From an uncultured Flavobacteriaceae bacterium (GTDB taxonomy: Bacteria > Bacteroidota > Bacteroidia > Flavobacteriales > Flavobacteriaceae): a stretch of 64,000 nt of DNA. Shown here piece by piece: positions 8,765 through 18,655 of the stretch; position 1 is the stretch's first letter; every line of letters starts with the position of its first letter. The translations under genes and the position numbers were made by a program. The stretch covers positions 57,814-121,813 of the forward strand of contig CAJIZJ010000012.1 of NCBI GenBank assembly GCA_905181825.1, read 5' to 3'. The notes under the pieces were generated by a model that saw only the letters and a program-made list of their open reading frames with translations, did not search any database and was not told the DNA's origin.

Positions 8765-10127
8765 GTCAACTCTTTTTGAAGATTTTGAATCTACTTCTGC
8801 GAAACAGTGGAAGCAAAAGATTCAATTTGATCTTCAAGGAAAAGACTTTAACGATACTTTAGTCTGGAAATCTCATGAGGGAATCGATGTTAAACCATTT
8901 TATCATTCAGAGGCGTATTCGAAATCTCCTAAAATTGAATACAATTCTTCAGACTGGAAAATTGGCCATTCTATTTATGTTAGCTGTGTAGAGAAGAGTA
9001 ATACTCACGCTCTTGAACTGATTGAAAATGGTGTTAATAGTTTGTATTTTATACTCCCTATCGAGCTGAGTTCTCTAGATGCTCTTTTAAAGAATATTGA
9101 CCTAAGCTGTATAACTATTTACTTTGAAACCTTATTTCTTTCAGAAAATTTTATTACAAATATTCAGCAGTATTTAGCTCACAAAAACTCTAAAATTTAT
9201 ATTTTAAATGACCCCATTGGCCATCTAGCTAAATCTGGCAACTGGATTGGTAGTCTAAAAACTGATATAGAAAACTTAAAAAAAATTCTGATTTCAGCAA
9301 AAGATCTAAAAGGTGTACTTTCTGTAGACTTAGGACTTTTTCAAAATGCAGGCAGTAGTATGGTCCAGCAGTTGGCCTATGCCCTAGCCCACGTTAATGA
9401 ATATCTAAACTTATGTGATAATAAACTAATCAAAGTAATCGTTTTTAAAGTTTCTGTTGGGAGTAATTACTTTTTTGAGATCGCTAAACTTCAAGCTCTT
9501 AGAATACTATGGCAGAGTTTGACAAAAGAATATGGAATTTCAATAGACTGTCATATTATAAGCCAACCTACCAGACGTAACAAAACTATTTACGATTACA
9601 ACACTAATATGTTACGCACCACCACTGAATGTATGAGCGCTATATTAGGAAGCTCGGATACAATTCTTAATATGCCATATGATCATATTTACCATAAAGA
9701 CAATGAGTTTGGGGATCGGATTTCCAGAAATCAGTTGTTAATTCTTAAAAACGAAAGTTATTTTGATGTGGTTTCCAATCCAACAGAAGGGGTTTATTAT
9801 ATTGAAACATTAACCCAAGGACTCGCTCAAAAATCATTAGACTTATTTAAAGACATTGAAAAACAGGGTGGGTATTTAAAACTCCTTAAGGAAGGAGTCA
9901 TTCAAAAAAAAATCAAAGCGCATGCATTAAAAGAGCAACAAAGCTATGATCAAGGAAACGAGGGGCTTTTAGGAACACATTTTCAACAAAATCCTTCAGA
10001 TAAAATGAAGAGTGAGTTGGAATTATTCCCTTTCATAAAACAACAAGTTAGAAAAACATTAATAGAACCTATTATACCTAGAAGAATTGCAGAAGAATTA
10101 GAACAAAAGCGACTTAAGGATGAATAG
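8757..10127 (+). CDS. mutA: Methylmalonyl-CoA mutase small (beta) subunit, short form
   Basis: The non-catalytic partner of the B12-dependent mutase that interconverts succinyl-CoA and methylmalonyl-CoA. The N-terminal TIM-barrel half is recognisable ([38 protein letters not shown], split here by family-typical residues; [35 protein letters not shown]). At 456 residues it is much shorter than the roughly 620-640 of propionibacterial MutA and lacks any DxHxxG cobalamin-type domain. The next ATG overlaps it by 8 bases, consistent with a 1:1 heterodimer. Confidence 0.92.
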   Translation: MSKSTLFEDFESTSAKQWKQKIQFDLQGKDFNDTLVWKSHEGIDVKPFYHSEAYSKSPKIEYNSSDWKIGHSIYVSCVEKSNTHALELIENGVNSLYFILPIELSSLDALLKNIDLSCITIYFETLFLSENFITNIQQYLAHKNSKIYILNDPIGHLAKSGNWIGSLKTDIENLKKILISAKDLKGVLSVDLGLFQNAGSSMVQQLAYALAHVNEYLNLCDNKLIKVIVFKVSVGSNYFFEIAKLQALRILWQSLTKEYGISIDCHIISQPTRRNKTIYDYNTNMLRTTTECMSAILGSSDTILNMPYDHIYHKDNEFGDRISRNQLLILKNESYFDVVSNPTEGVYYIETLTQGLAQKSLDLFKDIEKQGGYLKLLKEGVIQKKIKAHALKEQQSYDQGNEGLLGTHFQQNPSDKMKSELELFPFIKQQVRKTLIEPIIPRRIAEELEQKRLKDE

Positions 10128-12237
10128 AAAAAAAGTTCAACATATTGTCCTAGAGGGCTTAAAAGTAAAAGATAAAGCCAGTGATTTATTTAAAACTGCA
10201 GAAACCATAAATCTTAAATCTCTTTATTCTGAAAAAGATATAGCAGACTTAGAACACTTAGATTTTCCTGCCGGAAATGCTCCATTTTTAAGAGGTCCCT
10301 ACAGCACCATGTATGTCCAACGTCCTTGGACTATTCGTCAATATGCTGGGTTTTCAACAGCTGAGGATAGCAATGCCTTTTACAAAAGAAATTTAAAAGC
10401 AGGTCAAAAGGGATTGTCGGTTGCGTTTGACCTTCCAACCCACAGAGGCTATGATAGTGACCATGATCGTGTAGTTGGTGATGTTGGGAAAGCTGGAGTG
10501 GCTATAGATTCCGTAGAGGACATGAAACTGTTATTTGATGGTATTCCATTGGATCAAATGAGTGTCTCTATGACAATGAATGGAGCTGTCTTACCCATTA
10601 TGGCCTTTTACATTGTAGCTGCTAAAGAGCAAGGAGTTGACTTAAAAGATTTAAGTGGAACAATTCAAAATGATATTTTGAAAGAGTTTATGGTGAGAAA
10701 CACCTACATATATCCTCCTGAAGATTCAATGAAAATTGTTTCAGATATTTTTGAATATACCAGTAAACACATGCCCAAGTTTAATAGTATTAGTATCTCC
10801 GGCTACCACATGCAAGAAGCAGGTGCAACAGCAGATATTGAGCTTGCTTACACTTTAGCAAACGGACTTGAATACATACGAAAAGGACTAAACGCTGGAT
10901 TAGATATTGACACCTTTGCTCCTCGTTTATCTTTTTTCTGGGGAATTGGCATGAATCATTTCATGGAAATCGCAAAACTAAGAGCGGCACGAATGTTATG
11001 GGCTAAAATAGTAAAAGACTTTAAACCTAAAAACCCTAAATCACTTGCTTTAAGAACTCACTGTCAAACAAGTGGATGGAGCTTAACAGAACAAGATCCG
11101 TTCAACAACATCGCTAGAACTTGTATTGAAGCCACTGCTGCTATATTTGGAGGCACGCAAAGTTTACATACAAATGCCTTGGATGAAGCTATAGCATTAC
11201 CTACAGATTTTTCTGCAAGGATTGCAAGAAACACGCAACTATATTTACAAAAAGAAACGAAAATCAACAAGACAGTCGATCCATGGGCTGGAAGTTATTA
11301 CATTGAAAAACTAACCCAAGAAATTGCAGAAAAAGCTTGGAGTCACATAGAAGAAGTTGAGTCGTTAGGTGGTATGACAGCAGCTATTAAGTCTGGAGTC
11401 CCTAAACTAAGAATTGAAGAAGCGGCTGCTAGAAAACAAGCACGAATCGATTCTGGCCAAGATATTATAGTAGGTGTTAATAAATTTAAACTAAAAACAG
11501 AAGACCCTTTACATATTTTAGAGGTTGATAATGATCTTGTTAGATCCCAGCAAATTGAACGTTTAAACCATACCAAATCAACACGTGATTTAAAAAAAAT
11601 AAAAGAGGTTTTAGAAAAATTAACTAAATCTGCATCGGATGGAAGCGAAAATTTATTAGCTTTGGCGGTAGAGGCAGCAAGCCTACGAGCTACACTTGGT
11701 GAAATTAGTGAAGCGTTGGAGAAGAAGTTTGGAAGATATAAAGCAGAAATTAATACTTTTTCGGGCGTGTACAGTAAAGAAATTAAAAATGATGTTTCTT
11801 TTGAAAATGCTAAGAACTTAGCTAATCAATTCTCAAAAAAAGAAGGAAGAAGGCCGCGTATTATGATCGCGAAAATGGGCCAGGACGGTCATGACAGAGG
11901 AGCAAAAGTCGTTGCAACTGGCTATGCCGACTTAGGGTTTGATGTTGACATTGGACCATTGTTCCAAACCGCAGAAGAAGCTGCGAAACAAGCTGTAGAA
12001 AATGATGTTCATATTTTGGGAGTATCTTCTTTGGCTGGAGGTCATAAAACATTGGTGCCTAAAGTAATTGAAGCCCTCAAATTATACGGAAGAGAAGATA
12101 TTATGGTAATCGTTGGAGGAGTTATACCCAAACAAGATTACCGTTATTTATTTGATGCTGGTACAGTTGCAGTATTTGGACCTGGAACCAAAATTAGCGA
12201 TACTGCTATTACAGTATTAAAAATCTTAATAAACTAA
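10120..12237 (+). CDS. mutB: Methylmalonyl-CoA mutase large (alpha) subunit
   Basis: The catalytic subunit, 705 residues. The TIM barrel (about 40-540) shows [34 protein letters not shown] and [12 protein letters not shown], all substrate or cofactor contacts. The C-terminal cobalamin-binding domain (about 570-705) contains DGHDRG at residues 589-594, giving the axial cobalt ligand His591, then GGHKTL and IVGGVIP. Both subunit genes are together, but the epimerase and the chaperone MeaB are not in the window. The pathway links succinyl-CoA to propionyl-CoA metabolism. Confidence 0.97.
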   Translation: MNRKKVQHIVLEGLKVKDKASDLFKTAETINLKSLYSEKDIADLEHLDFPAGNAPFLRGPYSTMYVQRPWTIRQYAGFSTAEDSNAFYKRNLKAGQKGLSVAFDLPTHRGYDSDHDRVVGDVGKAGVAIDSVEDMKLLFDGIPLDQMSVSMTMNGAVLPIMAFYIVAAKEQGVDLKDLSGTIQNDILKEFMVRNTYIYPPEDSMKIVSDIFEYTSKHMPKFNSISISGYHMQEAGATADIELAYTLANGLEYIRKGLNAGLDIDTFAPRLSFFWGIGMNHFMEIAKLRAARMLWAKIVKDFKPKNPKSLALRTHCQTSGWSLTEQDPFNNIARTCIEATAAIFGGTQSLHTNALDEAIALPTDFSARIARNTQLYLQKETKINKTVDPWAGSYYIEKLTQEIAEKAWSHIEEVESLGGMTAAIKSGVPKLRIEEAAARKQARIDSGQDIIVGVNKFKLKTEDPLHILEVDNDLVRSQQIERLNHTKSTRDLKKIKEVLEKLTKSASDGSENLLALAVEAASLRATLGEISEALEKKFGRYKAEINTFSGVYSKEIKNDVSFENAKNLANQFSKKEGRRPRIMIAKMGQDGHDRGAKVVATGYADLGFDVDIGPLFQTAEEAAKQAVENDVHILGVSSLAGGHKTLVPKVIEALKLYGREDIMVIVGGVIPKQDYRYLFDAGTVAVFGPGTKISDTAITVLKILIN

Positions 12238-12245
12238 ACCAATTA

Positions 12246-12257
12246 TACTTTAAAGTA
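12246..12257. promoter_or_regulatory. 12-bp perfect palindrome before the ParA paralog
   Basis: TACTTTAAAGTA reads identically on both strands and lies in the 47-base gap between mutB and the ParA-like gene. It could be an operator or a partition-type binding site; there is no direct evidence for either. Confidence 0.35.
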
Positions 12258-12284
12258 AGTTACAAATGAAATCACAGATCTCAT

Positions 12285-13370
12285 ATGTCACTCGCAAAAA
12301 TAATAGCAATAGTAAACCAAAAAGGAGGCGTTGGCAAAACAACAACGGCAATAAACGTATCCAGTGCTTTAGGGATATTGAAACAAAAGGTATTACTAAT
12401 TGACACTGACCCCAAAGCAAATGCGACCTCTGGGCTTGGTATTCTTACTAAAAACATTAATAATTCTATCCTGAACCTATACAATGGTGATAAAGCTACT
12501 CGGGATTGCATCATAGAAACCTGCAGCCCTAATCTAAAAATAATTCCTGGATCAGTAGGGCTTTCAGAAATAGCCGTAAATCTTAAAAATTTAAATATAA
12601 ATAGTTTAAGAATTGCGTTGGCAGAAATTAAAAATGAATTTGACTACATCATTATTGACTGCTCACCATCATTAGGCTATCTCACACTTAACTCACTAGT
12701 GGCATCAGACGCTGTAATCATTCCTATACAATGTGAATACTTTGCATTAAACAGTCTCAATAATTTAATGTCAAGTATAGAATCTGTAAAAACAAGTTTT
12801 AATTCAAAATTGAGTATTGAAGGAATCCTAGTCACTATGTGTGATAAAAAAGGGCGACACAACAAAAAAATACTCGACGATTTAGAAGTTGGCTTTAGAG
12901 ATCAAATATTTAATACAATTATCAAAAGAAATATAAGTTTAAGCGAAGCCCCAAGATTCGGAACTAGTGTACATTACTATAACACAAAAAGTCAAGGGGC
13001 AATAGATTACCTTAACCTATCTAGTGAAATTATAAAAAACAAATCCTGTATGAAAACTAAATTAATTTCAAAAAAAATACCTAAAATAATTAACAATGAA
13101 AAATTAGTTTTACCACACAAATTAAAAGTTCGAAATCTAGATGCTTATAAAGCTTATTCAACTAACGATGACAATTATGACAAGCTCAAGGGACTTAACA
13201 AAAAAGAAGTTGTTTATTATATTGGATTAATGTATAATGACATACATAGTGATGTATGGATGTATAGAATAACCAAAAAAAAGAATCTATTTAAAAAAAA
13301 ATACCTCTATTTATATTTTAACAATAACAGAGTCAAACAAATAGAAACTAAACGATTTAAATTCGGTTGA
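12285..13370 (+). CDS. ParA-family ATPase paralog with a C-terminal BamE/SmpA-like module
   Basis: Residues 1-250 are a complete ParA/Soj ATPase: deviant Walker A KGGVGKTT (13-20), LLIDTDPKANATSG (Walker A', with Lys where its neighbour has Gln), Walker B YIIIDCSPSLG, and the SEAPRFG segment. It is clearly paralogous to the parA 80 bases downstream. Unlike that gene it has about 110 extra residues: a basic linker (252-300), then a ~60-residue segment beginning LKGLNKKEVVYYIG with VWMYRI and LYLYFNNNRVKQI, the pattern of BamE/SmpA-OmlA-like small domains (G-x-s-xx-eV-xxx-lG ... W-Y ... l-x-F-x-n-x-rV). The domain call is inference from pattern only. Function is unknown; a role in positioning or in partition is possible. 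Confidence 0.75.
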   Translation: MSLAKIIAIVNQKGGVGKTTTAINVSSALGILKQKVLLIDTDPKANATSGLGILTKNINNSILNLYNGDKATRDCIIETCSPNLKIIPGSVGLSEIAVNLKNLNINSLRIALAEIKNEFDYIIIDCSPSLGYLTLNSLVASDAVIIPIQCEYFALNSLNNLMSSIESVKTSFNSKLSIEGILVTMCDKKGRHNKKILDDLEVGFRDQIFNTIIKRNISLSEAPRFGTSVHYYNTKSQGAIDYLNLSSEIIKNKSCMKTKLISKKIPKIINNEKLVLPHKLKVRNLDAYKAYSTNDDNYDKLKGLNKKEVVYYIGLMYNDIHSDVWMYRITKKKNLFKKKYLYLYFNNNRVKQIETKRFKFG

Positions 13371-13410
13371 AAAATTGCTTAAATTCTTGAACAATTTGAG
13401 TTTTTTTGTT
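13371..13410 (+). terminator. Possible weak terminator between the two parA-like genes
   Basis: AAATTG and CAATTT can pair around a 14-base loop and are followed by GAGTTTTTTTG. The stem is AT-only, so this is a weak candidate. Confidence 0.3.
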
Positions 13411-13451
13411 AGTAAATAATTGTATTTTTACATTGATAATAATTTTAATTC

Positions 13452-14213
13452 ATGGGGAAAATAGTTGCTGTAGCAAATCAAAAAGGAGGGGTTGGAAAAA
13501 CCACTACAACTGTGAATCTTGCGGCTTGCCTTGGCGCTTTGGAAAAAAAAGTCTTGTTAATAGACGCAGACCCACAAGCCAATGCATCTTCTGGTCTGGG
13601 AATTGACGTTGATAGTGTGGTACTTGGTACTTATCAACTTTTAGAACATAATTGTACTGCAAAAATGGCAATACAAAAGACCTCTGCCACAAATGTTGAT
13701 ATCATACCAGCTCATATAGACTTAGTTGCAATAGAAATTGAATTAGTTAATATGGAGCAGCGGGAGTATATGCTTAAACAAGCGATAGAACCGGTAAAAG
13801 ATGACTATGACTTCATACTCATTGATTGTGCACCATCACTAGGTTTACTTACCTTAAATGCGCTTACAGCTGCTGATTCTGTGATTATACCTATTCAATG
13901 TGAGTATTTTGCTCTTGAAGGTCTAGGGAAATTATTAAATACTATAAAAAGTGTTCAAAAAATACACAATGAAAATTTAGACATTGAAGGACTACTACTC
14001 ACCATGTATGACTCAAGGTTAAGACTATCAAATCAAGTAGTTGAAGAAGTTCAAAATCATTTTTCGGAAATGGTTTTCAAAACAATCATTCAACGAAATG
14101 TAAGGCTCAGTGAAGCCCCAAGCTATGGTGAGAGCATAATTTATTATGATGTAAATAGTAAAGGTGCTACAAATTACTTAAGTTTGGCTAAAGAAATTAT
14201 TAGTAAACAGTAA
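13452..14213 (+). CDS. parA: Chromosome partitioning ATPase ParA (Soj)
   Basis: A 253-residue Walker-type ATPase that binds DNA nonspecifically as an ATP dimer and moves ParB-bound origin regions. Motifs: KGGVGKTTTTVNLAA, LLIDADPQANASSGLG, IDCAPSLGLLTLNAL and SEAPSYGESI, all canonical. It is followed after 4 bases by parB, the standard chromosomal arrangement. An ORF in another frame starting at 13406 is a shadow of this gene. Confidence 0.96.
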   Translation: MGKIVAVANQKGGVGKTTTTVNLAACLGALEKKVLLIDADPQANASSGLGIDVDSVVLGTYQLLEHNCTAKMAIQKTSATNVDIIPAHIDLVAIEIELVNMEQREYMLKQAIEPVKDDYDFILIDCAPSLGLLTLNALTAADSVIIPIQCEYFALEGLGKLLNTIKSVQKIHNENLDIEGLLLTMYDSRLRLSNQVVEEVQNHFSEMVFKTIIQRNVRLSEAPSYGESIIYYDVNSKGATNYLSLAKEIISKQ

Positions 14214-14217
14214 CATA

Positions 14218-15117
14218 ATGGCCAAAGCTATTAAAAAACAAGTGTTGGGACGTGGGCTTTCTGCCTTATTAAAAGACTCAAAAAACGAAGACTTTACGAG
14301 TGATAGAGCAAACAATGGTGCTCAGATTGGAAATATCATTGAGCTGGACTTAGAGCTCATTGAGATGAATCCGTTTCAACCCCGGACACAGTTCAAAGAA
14401 GAAAACATTCGTGAGCTAGCAACTTCCATTCAGGAACTTGGAGTAATCCAACCTATAACTGTCCGTAAAACAATTGATGATGATTTTCAATTAGTCTCTG
14501 GTGAACGTCGATTCAGGGCGTGTAAACTATTAGGCTTAAAAACCATTCCTGCTTACATTAGAATTGCAAATGATCAAGAAGCTCTAGAAATGGCATTGGT
14601 TGAAAATATTCAACGTCAAGATTTAGATCCAATTGAAATTGCATTGAGTTATCAGCGATTGATGGATGACGTTAAATTGACTCAAGAGCAAATGAGTCAA
14701 CGAGTTGGAAAAAAACGTTCTACTATTGCAAATTATTTGAGATTACTAAAGTTAGAACCTTTAATTCAAACAGGAATGCGAGATGGATTTATATCAATGG
14801 GGCACGGCAGGACCATTGTAAACATTAGTTCTCTTTCTGATCAAATCAAAATATATAAAGAGATTATATCCAAAAAACTTTCTGTTAGAGCAACCGAAAA
14901 TTTAGTCAAGGAATACAACAAGCCTACATCAGTTAAAAGTCCAATACAAAATGAACTTCCTGAATTTGTGAAAAATGGAATACCAAAAATAGCAAACTAT
15001 TTTGGCCATAAGATTAATATTAAAATGGAAAAAAATGGAAATGGAAAAATATTAATCCCCTTTCACTCTAAAGAAGACTATGACCGGATTTTAAAATTAT
15101 TGAAAAGTGATTTATAA
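14218..15117 (+). CDS. parB: Chromosome partitioning protein ParB
   Basis: A CTP-switch DNA clamp that loads at parS and slides along DNA near the origin. The N-terminus GRGLSALL interacts with ParA, the CTP-binding domain has MNPFQPR and GERRFRACKLLGL, and the helix-turn-helix lies around residues 155-185 (LTQEQMSQRVGKKRSTIANY). The 299-residue length is typical. It overlaps the next gene by 11 bases. I did not find a canonical parS in the window by eye. Confidence 0.95.
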   Translation: MAKAIKKQVLGRGLSALLKDSKNEDFTSDRANNGAQIGNIIELDLELIEMNPFQPRTQFKEENIRELATSIQELGVIQPITVRKTIDDDFQLVSGERRFRACKLLGLKTIPAYIRIANDQEALEMALVENIQRQDLDPIEIALSYQRLMDDVKLTQEQMSQRVGKKRSTIANYLRLLKLEPLIQTGMRDGFISMGHGRTIVNISSLSDQIKIYKEIISKKLSVRATENLVKEYNKPTSVKSPIQNELPEFVKNGIPKIANYFGHKINIKMEKNGNGKILIPFHSKEDYDRILKLLKSDL

Positions 15118-15679
15118 GCGCTCTATTTTCCTACTGTTTATTATATTTAATTTGTCAAGTTTTGCTCAGACACCATCAGAGACAGATAAAGACTTAGTAC
15201 AGACTAATTCTTACAAAATAGATCCACTCTCTCCAGCTAGAGCTGCTTTCTATTCGGCAGTTATTCCTGGACTGGGACAAGCTAAAAATAAAAAATACTG
15301 GAAAATCCCTATAGTATACGCTGCTATAGGAACTGGAGCTTATTTTTATTTAGACAATAATAAAGTGTATAAGCGTTACAGGAATGCCTACAAAAGACGA
15401 TTAGCTGGTTTTACTGATGATGAGTTTTATGGAGTTAATTCAACGCCCATACTATCCAATGAAGCGCTAATTAGAGCGCAACAAACCTTAAGAAGAAATA
15501 AAGAACTGTCACTGTTAATTACCATTGGATTATATGCTTTAAACATTATTGATGCTAATGTTGATGCTCACTTGTTGCAATACAATGTTGATACTAACTT
15601 GGCAATGAAACCTTATTTAGATTTTGATACTCCCGATAGTTCAGCACAAATTGGATTATCTTTAAATATTAAGTTTTAA
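15107..15679 (+). CDS. DUF5683 domain membrane protein
   Basis: A 190-residue Bacteroidota protein with a signal peptide or N-terminal anchor (IFLLFIIFNLSSFAQ), then the DUF5683 core SPARAAFYSAVIPGLGQAKNKKYWK, a hydrophobic segment (IPIVYAAIGTGAYFYL), a basic loop rich in Arg (KRYRNAYKRRLAG) and a second hydrophobic stretch near 145. The C-terminus IGLSLNIKF ends like an outer-membrane strand. The gene lies between parB and dapB in a tight cluster, an order I recall in other flavobacteria. Its function is not known to me. Confidence 0.8.
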   Translation: MIYKRSIFLLFIIFNLSSFAQTPSETDKDLVQTNSYKIDPLSPARAAFYSAVIPGLGQAKNKKYWKIPIVYAAIGTGAYFYLDNNKVYKRYRNAYKRRLAGFTDDEFYGVNSTPILSNEALIRAQQTLRRNKELSLLITIGLYALNIIDANVDAHLLQYNVDTNLAMKPYLDFDTPDSSAQIGLSLNIKF

Positions 15680-15680
15680 G

Positions 15681-16385
15681 ATGAAAATAGCACTACTAGG
15701 TTATGGGAAAATGGGTAAAGTGATAGAGTCTATTGCTCTTAATCGTGGACATGAAGTAACTTTAAAAATTGATAAACATAGCAGAGATTATGATATTAAA
15801 TCAGTGGATGTAGCTATAAATTTTAGCACTCCCGATTCTGCAGTTGACAACATAAGGGAAGCACTTGAAAATAATATACCAGTTATTTCAGGAACTACAG
15901 GCTGGTTGTCAGAATTAGAAACTATAGAAACTCTTTGTGAAGAAAAAAAGGGTGCATTTATATATGCTTCAAATTTTAGTTTAGGTGTGAATATTTTCTT
16001 TGAGCTTAATAAAAATTTAGCCAAAATGATGCAGACTCTTTCAGACTATAAAGTAGATCTCGAAGAAATTCACCACACTCAAAAACAAGATGCTCCGTCC
16101 GGCACAGCGATTACACTAGCAGAAGGTGTGTTAGAAAACAGTAATTATAAAGCGTGGGAATTAGCACCATCTAAAGAGTTTAATAACTTAGAAATTACCG
16201 CTATACGTAAAGATGATGTTCCAGGAACTCACTCCGTAAATTACAACTCAAACATAGATAGTATATCACTAACTCACACTGCGCATAACAGAAATGGGTT
16301 TGGGCTTGGAGCTGTAGTGGCTGCGGAATGGATTATTGGAAAAACAGGAATCTATACAATGAATGACGTATTAAATATTAAATAA
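15681..16385 (+). CDS. dapB: 4-hydroxy-tetrahydrodipicolinate reductase
   Basis: Catalyses the NAD(P)H-dependent reduction step of the diaminopimelate/lysine pathway, needed for peptidoglycan. The nucleotide-binding GYGKMG is at residues 6-11, SGTTGW and ASNFSLGVN follow, and the catalytic/substrate segment is EEIHHTQKQDAPSGTA. The 234-residue length is at the short end, typical for Bacteroidota. It starts one base after the DUF5683 stop and precedes lepB. Confidence 0.95.
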   Translation: MKIALLGYGKMGKVIESIALNRGHEVTLKIDKHSRDYDIKSVDVAINFSTPDSAVDNIREALENNIPVISGTTGWLSELETIETLCEEKKGAFIYASNFSLGVNIFFELNKNLAKMMQTLSDYKVDLEEIHHTQKQDAPSGTAITLAEGVLENSNYKAWELAPSKEFNNLEITAIRKDDVPGTHSVNYNSNIDSISLTHTAHNRNGFGLGAVVAAEWIIGKTGIYTMNDVLNIK

Positions 16386-16429
16386 GGAAAAAATAATTTT
16401 AACTGTAAACACAATTAATATCATTAATT

Positions 16430-18031
16430 ATGAATTTATCTCAATGGTTTATATTCTTTCTAGTAATTCAGCTAGTACATGGACTTGGAACATGGAAATT
16501 ATATAATAAAGCAGGTCAAAAAACTTGGTTAGCTTTTGTACCAATTTATAATGGCATTGTTTTAATGAAAATCATTAACCGACCTAGCTGGTGGGTAGCC
16601 CTTTTATTTATCCCAGTAATTAATGTAATAATGTTAATTATTATATGGGTTGAAACAGTCAGAAGTTTTGGCAAAAATAATTATTTAGATACCATTCTAT
16701 CAGTATTAACTTTAGGCTTTTACTCCTATTACCTTAATTACTTCACTGATGTAAAGCATATTAAAAATAGAAGTTTGATGCCGAAGTCAAGTTCTGGAGA
16801 ATGGGTTAGCTCAATATTATTTGCTATTGTTGCAGCGACTATAGTGCATACTTATTCTCTACAACCCTATATTATCCCCTCCTCCTCACTAGAAAAATCG
16901 TTATTAGTTGGCGACTTTTTAATTGTGAGTAAAATGCACTACGGTCCAAGAATTCCAATGACTACAGTGGCCATGCCAATGGTTCACGACACAATTCCAA
17001 TTTTAAATAAAAAATCCTACCTCTTTAATGACCGGATTGAAGAAAATAAAACGTCTTGGATAAATAAACTACAACTACCCTACCTAAGAATTCCAGGATG
17101 GGAAACTATCAAACGAAATGAGATCGTAGTCTTTAATCAGCCAGCGGATACGCTGCAAGACATGAATGACTTTACTCCTGATAGAAATTACTACAAGCCG
17201 ATTGACAAAAAAACAAATTTGGTAAAACGTTGTGTAGCGATTGCTGGAGACACCTTAGAAGTTAGACAAGGATATGTCTATATAAACGGGGTTCAAAATA
17301 CGCTTCCTTACCGTGCAAAATTACAGTTTAGCTATGAAGTTACATTAAAGCCGGGTAAATCATTCGAAAGAAGTATTATAGAGCAGTTAAAAACAAGATA
17401 CGATATTACTGATGGCATTTACCAATCAGGAAATAAAATCATTATTCCTGCTGCGTCTAATGAAGCCGTAAGCGTATTTAAAAATCACCCTAGTGTTCAA
17501 AGTATAAATAGGTATGTACAAGCAGAAGGAAATCGGGATTCATTAAAATTCCCACAAGATCCTAGTTACGACTGGAATCGCGATTTTTTCGGTCCACTTT
17601 ATATTCCTAAAGAAGATACAACCATCAAGATTAGTTTAAAAAACATAGCTGTTTATAAAAGGGTTATCACTGAATATGAAGGAAACAAATTATCAGTGAA
17701 TGGGAATCAAATTTTTATAAATGGTCAATTAACCGACTCTTATACATTCAAACAAAACTATTATTGGATGATGGGTGATAATCGTCATAATTCAATTGAT
17801 GCCCGCAGATGGGGATTCGTGCCGTTCAACCATGTGGTAGGGAAGCCAGTATTCATTTGGATGAGTTGGAATACAAACGGCAAAGGATTTAATAAAATAC
17901 GTTGGGAGCGATTATTTTCGACGGTACACCCAGACGGCGAACGCTCGTCATATTTCGTGCATTTTTTAGTTTTGCTTGCTGGATGGTATGGCTATCGAAA
18001 ATGGCGTAAAAGAAAAAAGACTACTGTCTAA
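16430..18031 (+). CDS. lepB: Signal peptidase I with N-terminal multi-pass membrane domain
   Basis: Cleaves signal peptides of exported proteins on the outer face of the inner membrane. Residues 1-110 form three or four membrane segments (WFIFFLVIQLVHGLGTWKLY; AFVPIYNGIVLMKIINRPSWW), resembling the DUF5684 module. A further anchor precedes the catalytic IIPSSSLEKSLLVGDF, and the general-base Lys lies in LVKRCVAIAGD. The later box MMGDNRHNSIDARRWGFV is intact. About 130-150 residues are inserted between the Lys box and the last box, and the C-terminus has a final hydrophobic segment and a basic tail. At 533 residues it is much longer than most LepB proteins, as is usual in Bacteroidota. Confidence 0.93.
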   Translation: MNLSQWFIFFLVIQLVHGLGTWKLYNKAGQKTWLAFVPIYNGIVLMKIINRPSWWVALLFIPVINVIMLIIIWVETVRSFGKNNYLDTILSVLTLGFYSYYLNYFTDVKHIKNRSLMPKSSSGEWVSSILFAIVAATIVHTYSLQPYIIPSSSLEKSLLVGDFLIVSKMHYGPRIPMTTVAMPMVHDTIPILNKKSYLFNDRIEENKTSWINKLQLPYLRIPGWETIKRNEIVVFNQPADTLQDMNDFTPDRNYYKPIDKKTNLVKRCVAIAGDTLEVRQGYVYINGVQNTLPYRAKLQFSYEVTLKPGKSFERSIIEQLKTRYDITDGIYQSGNKIIIPAASNEAVSVFKNHPSVQSINRYVQAEGNRDSLKFPQDPSYDWNRDFFGPLYIPKEDTTIKISLKNIAVYKRVITEYEGNKLSVNGNQIFINGQLTDSYTFKQNYYWMMGDNRHNSIDARRWGFVPFNHVVGKPVFIWMSWNTNGKGFNKIRWERLFSTVHPDGERSSYFVHFLVLLAGWYGYRKWRKRKKTTV

Positions 18032-18040
18032 TATACTTTT

Positions 18041-18655
18041 ATGACACTTCTTTATCCAACATATTTTCCAAACGTTGCCTCTTATATAGTAATGGCCAAA
18101 ACTGAAAAAATTGAATTTGAAGTACAGGACTCGTATCAAAAGCAAACCTATAGAAATCGCTGCTATATATATGGAGCCAACGGAAAACTTGGGTTACACA
18201 TCCCTGTTCAATACTCTCAAAACAACAGACAAAATACTAGTGAAATTTTGATTGATAATACAACTAATTGGCAATCTATACATTGGAAATCAATAGAAAG
18301 TGCCTATAAAACGTCTCCTTTTTTTGAATATTATGAAGATGACCTCACGTCACTTTTTACGACTAAAAAAAAATACTTATTAAATTTCAACCTAGAGTGT
18401 ATTGAGGTAATAAACAGTTGTTTAAACTTAGATTTTGATTATTCAAAAACTTTGCAATTTAACAAAGAAGCTAATGAAAAAGACTACCGACATTTAGTAA
18501 ACGCTCGAAAAGAAACACAAATGAAAACAACTCTTTACATGCAAGTGTTTCAAGAAAAACACGGGTTTATCCACAATCTAAGTGTGCTAGATTTACTATT
18601 TAATGAGGGGCCTAATGCGAAAAATTTCCTAAGAACCCAGCATTTAACATTCTAA
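18041..18655 (+). CDS. WbqC family protein
   Basis: A 204-residue protein with the WbqC features LLYPTYFPNVASYIVMAK at the N-terminus, GLHIPVQYSQNNRQNTSEILID and WQSIHWKSIESAYKTSPFFEYY. The family occurs in polysaccharide loci, and some members have been linked to sugar modification; the reaction here cannot be read from the sequence. It follows lepB by 9 bases and overlaps the convergent EEP-family gene by 4 bases at the stop codons. Confidence 0.85.
   Translation: MTLLYPTYFPNVASYIVMAKTEKIEFEVQDSYQKQTYRNRCYIYGANGKLGLHIPVQYSQNNRQNTSEILIDNTTNWQSIHWKSIESAYKTSPFFEYYEDDLTSLFTTKKKYLLNFNLECIEVINSCLNLDFDYSKTLQFNKEANEKDYRHLVNARKETQMKTTLYMQVFQEKHGFIHNLSVLDLLFNEGPNAKNFLRTQHLTF

Noticed and set aside
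13406..13606. 66-residue ORF across the parA start
   Set aside because: Shadow frame of parA; the parA frame has all the ParA motifs.
12238..15117. Canonical parS site (TGTTTCACGTGAAACA) near parAB
   Set aside because: I searched by eye around parAB and for CACGTG elsewhere; CACGTG occurrences (for example near 4090, 11580 and 27220) lack the TGTTT/AAACA arms.
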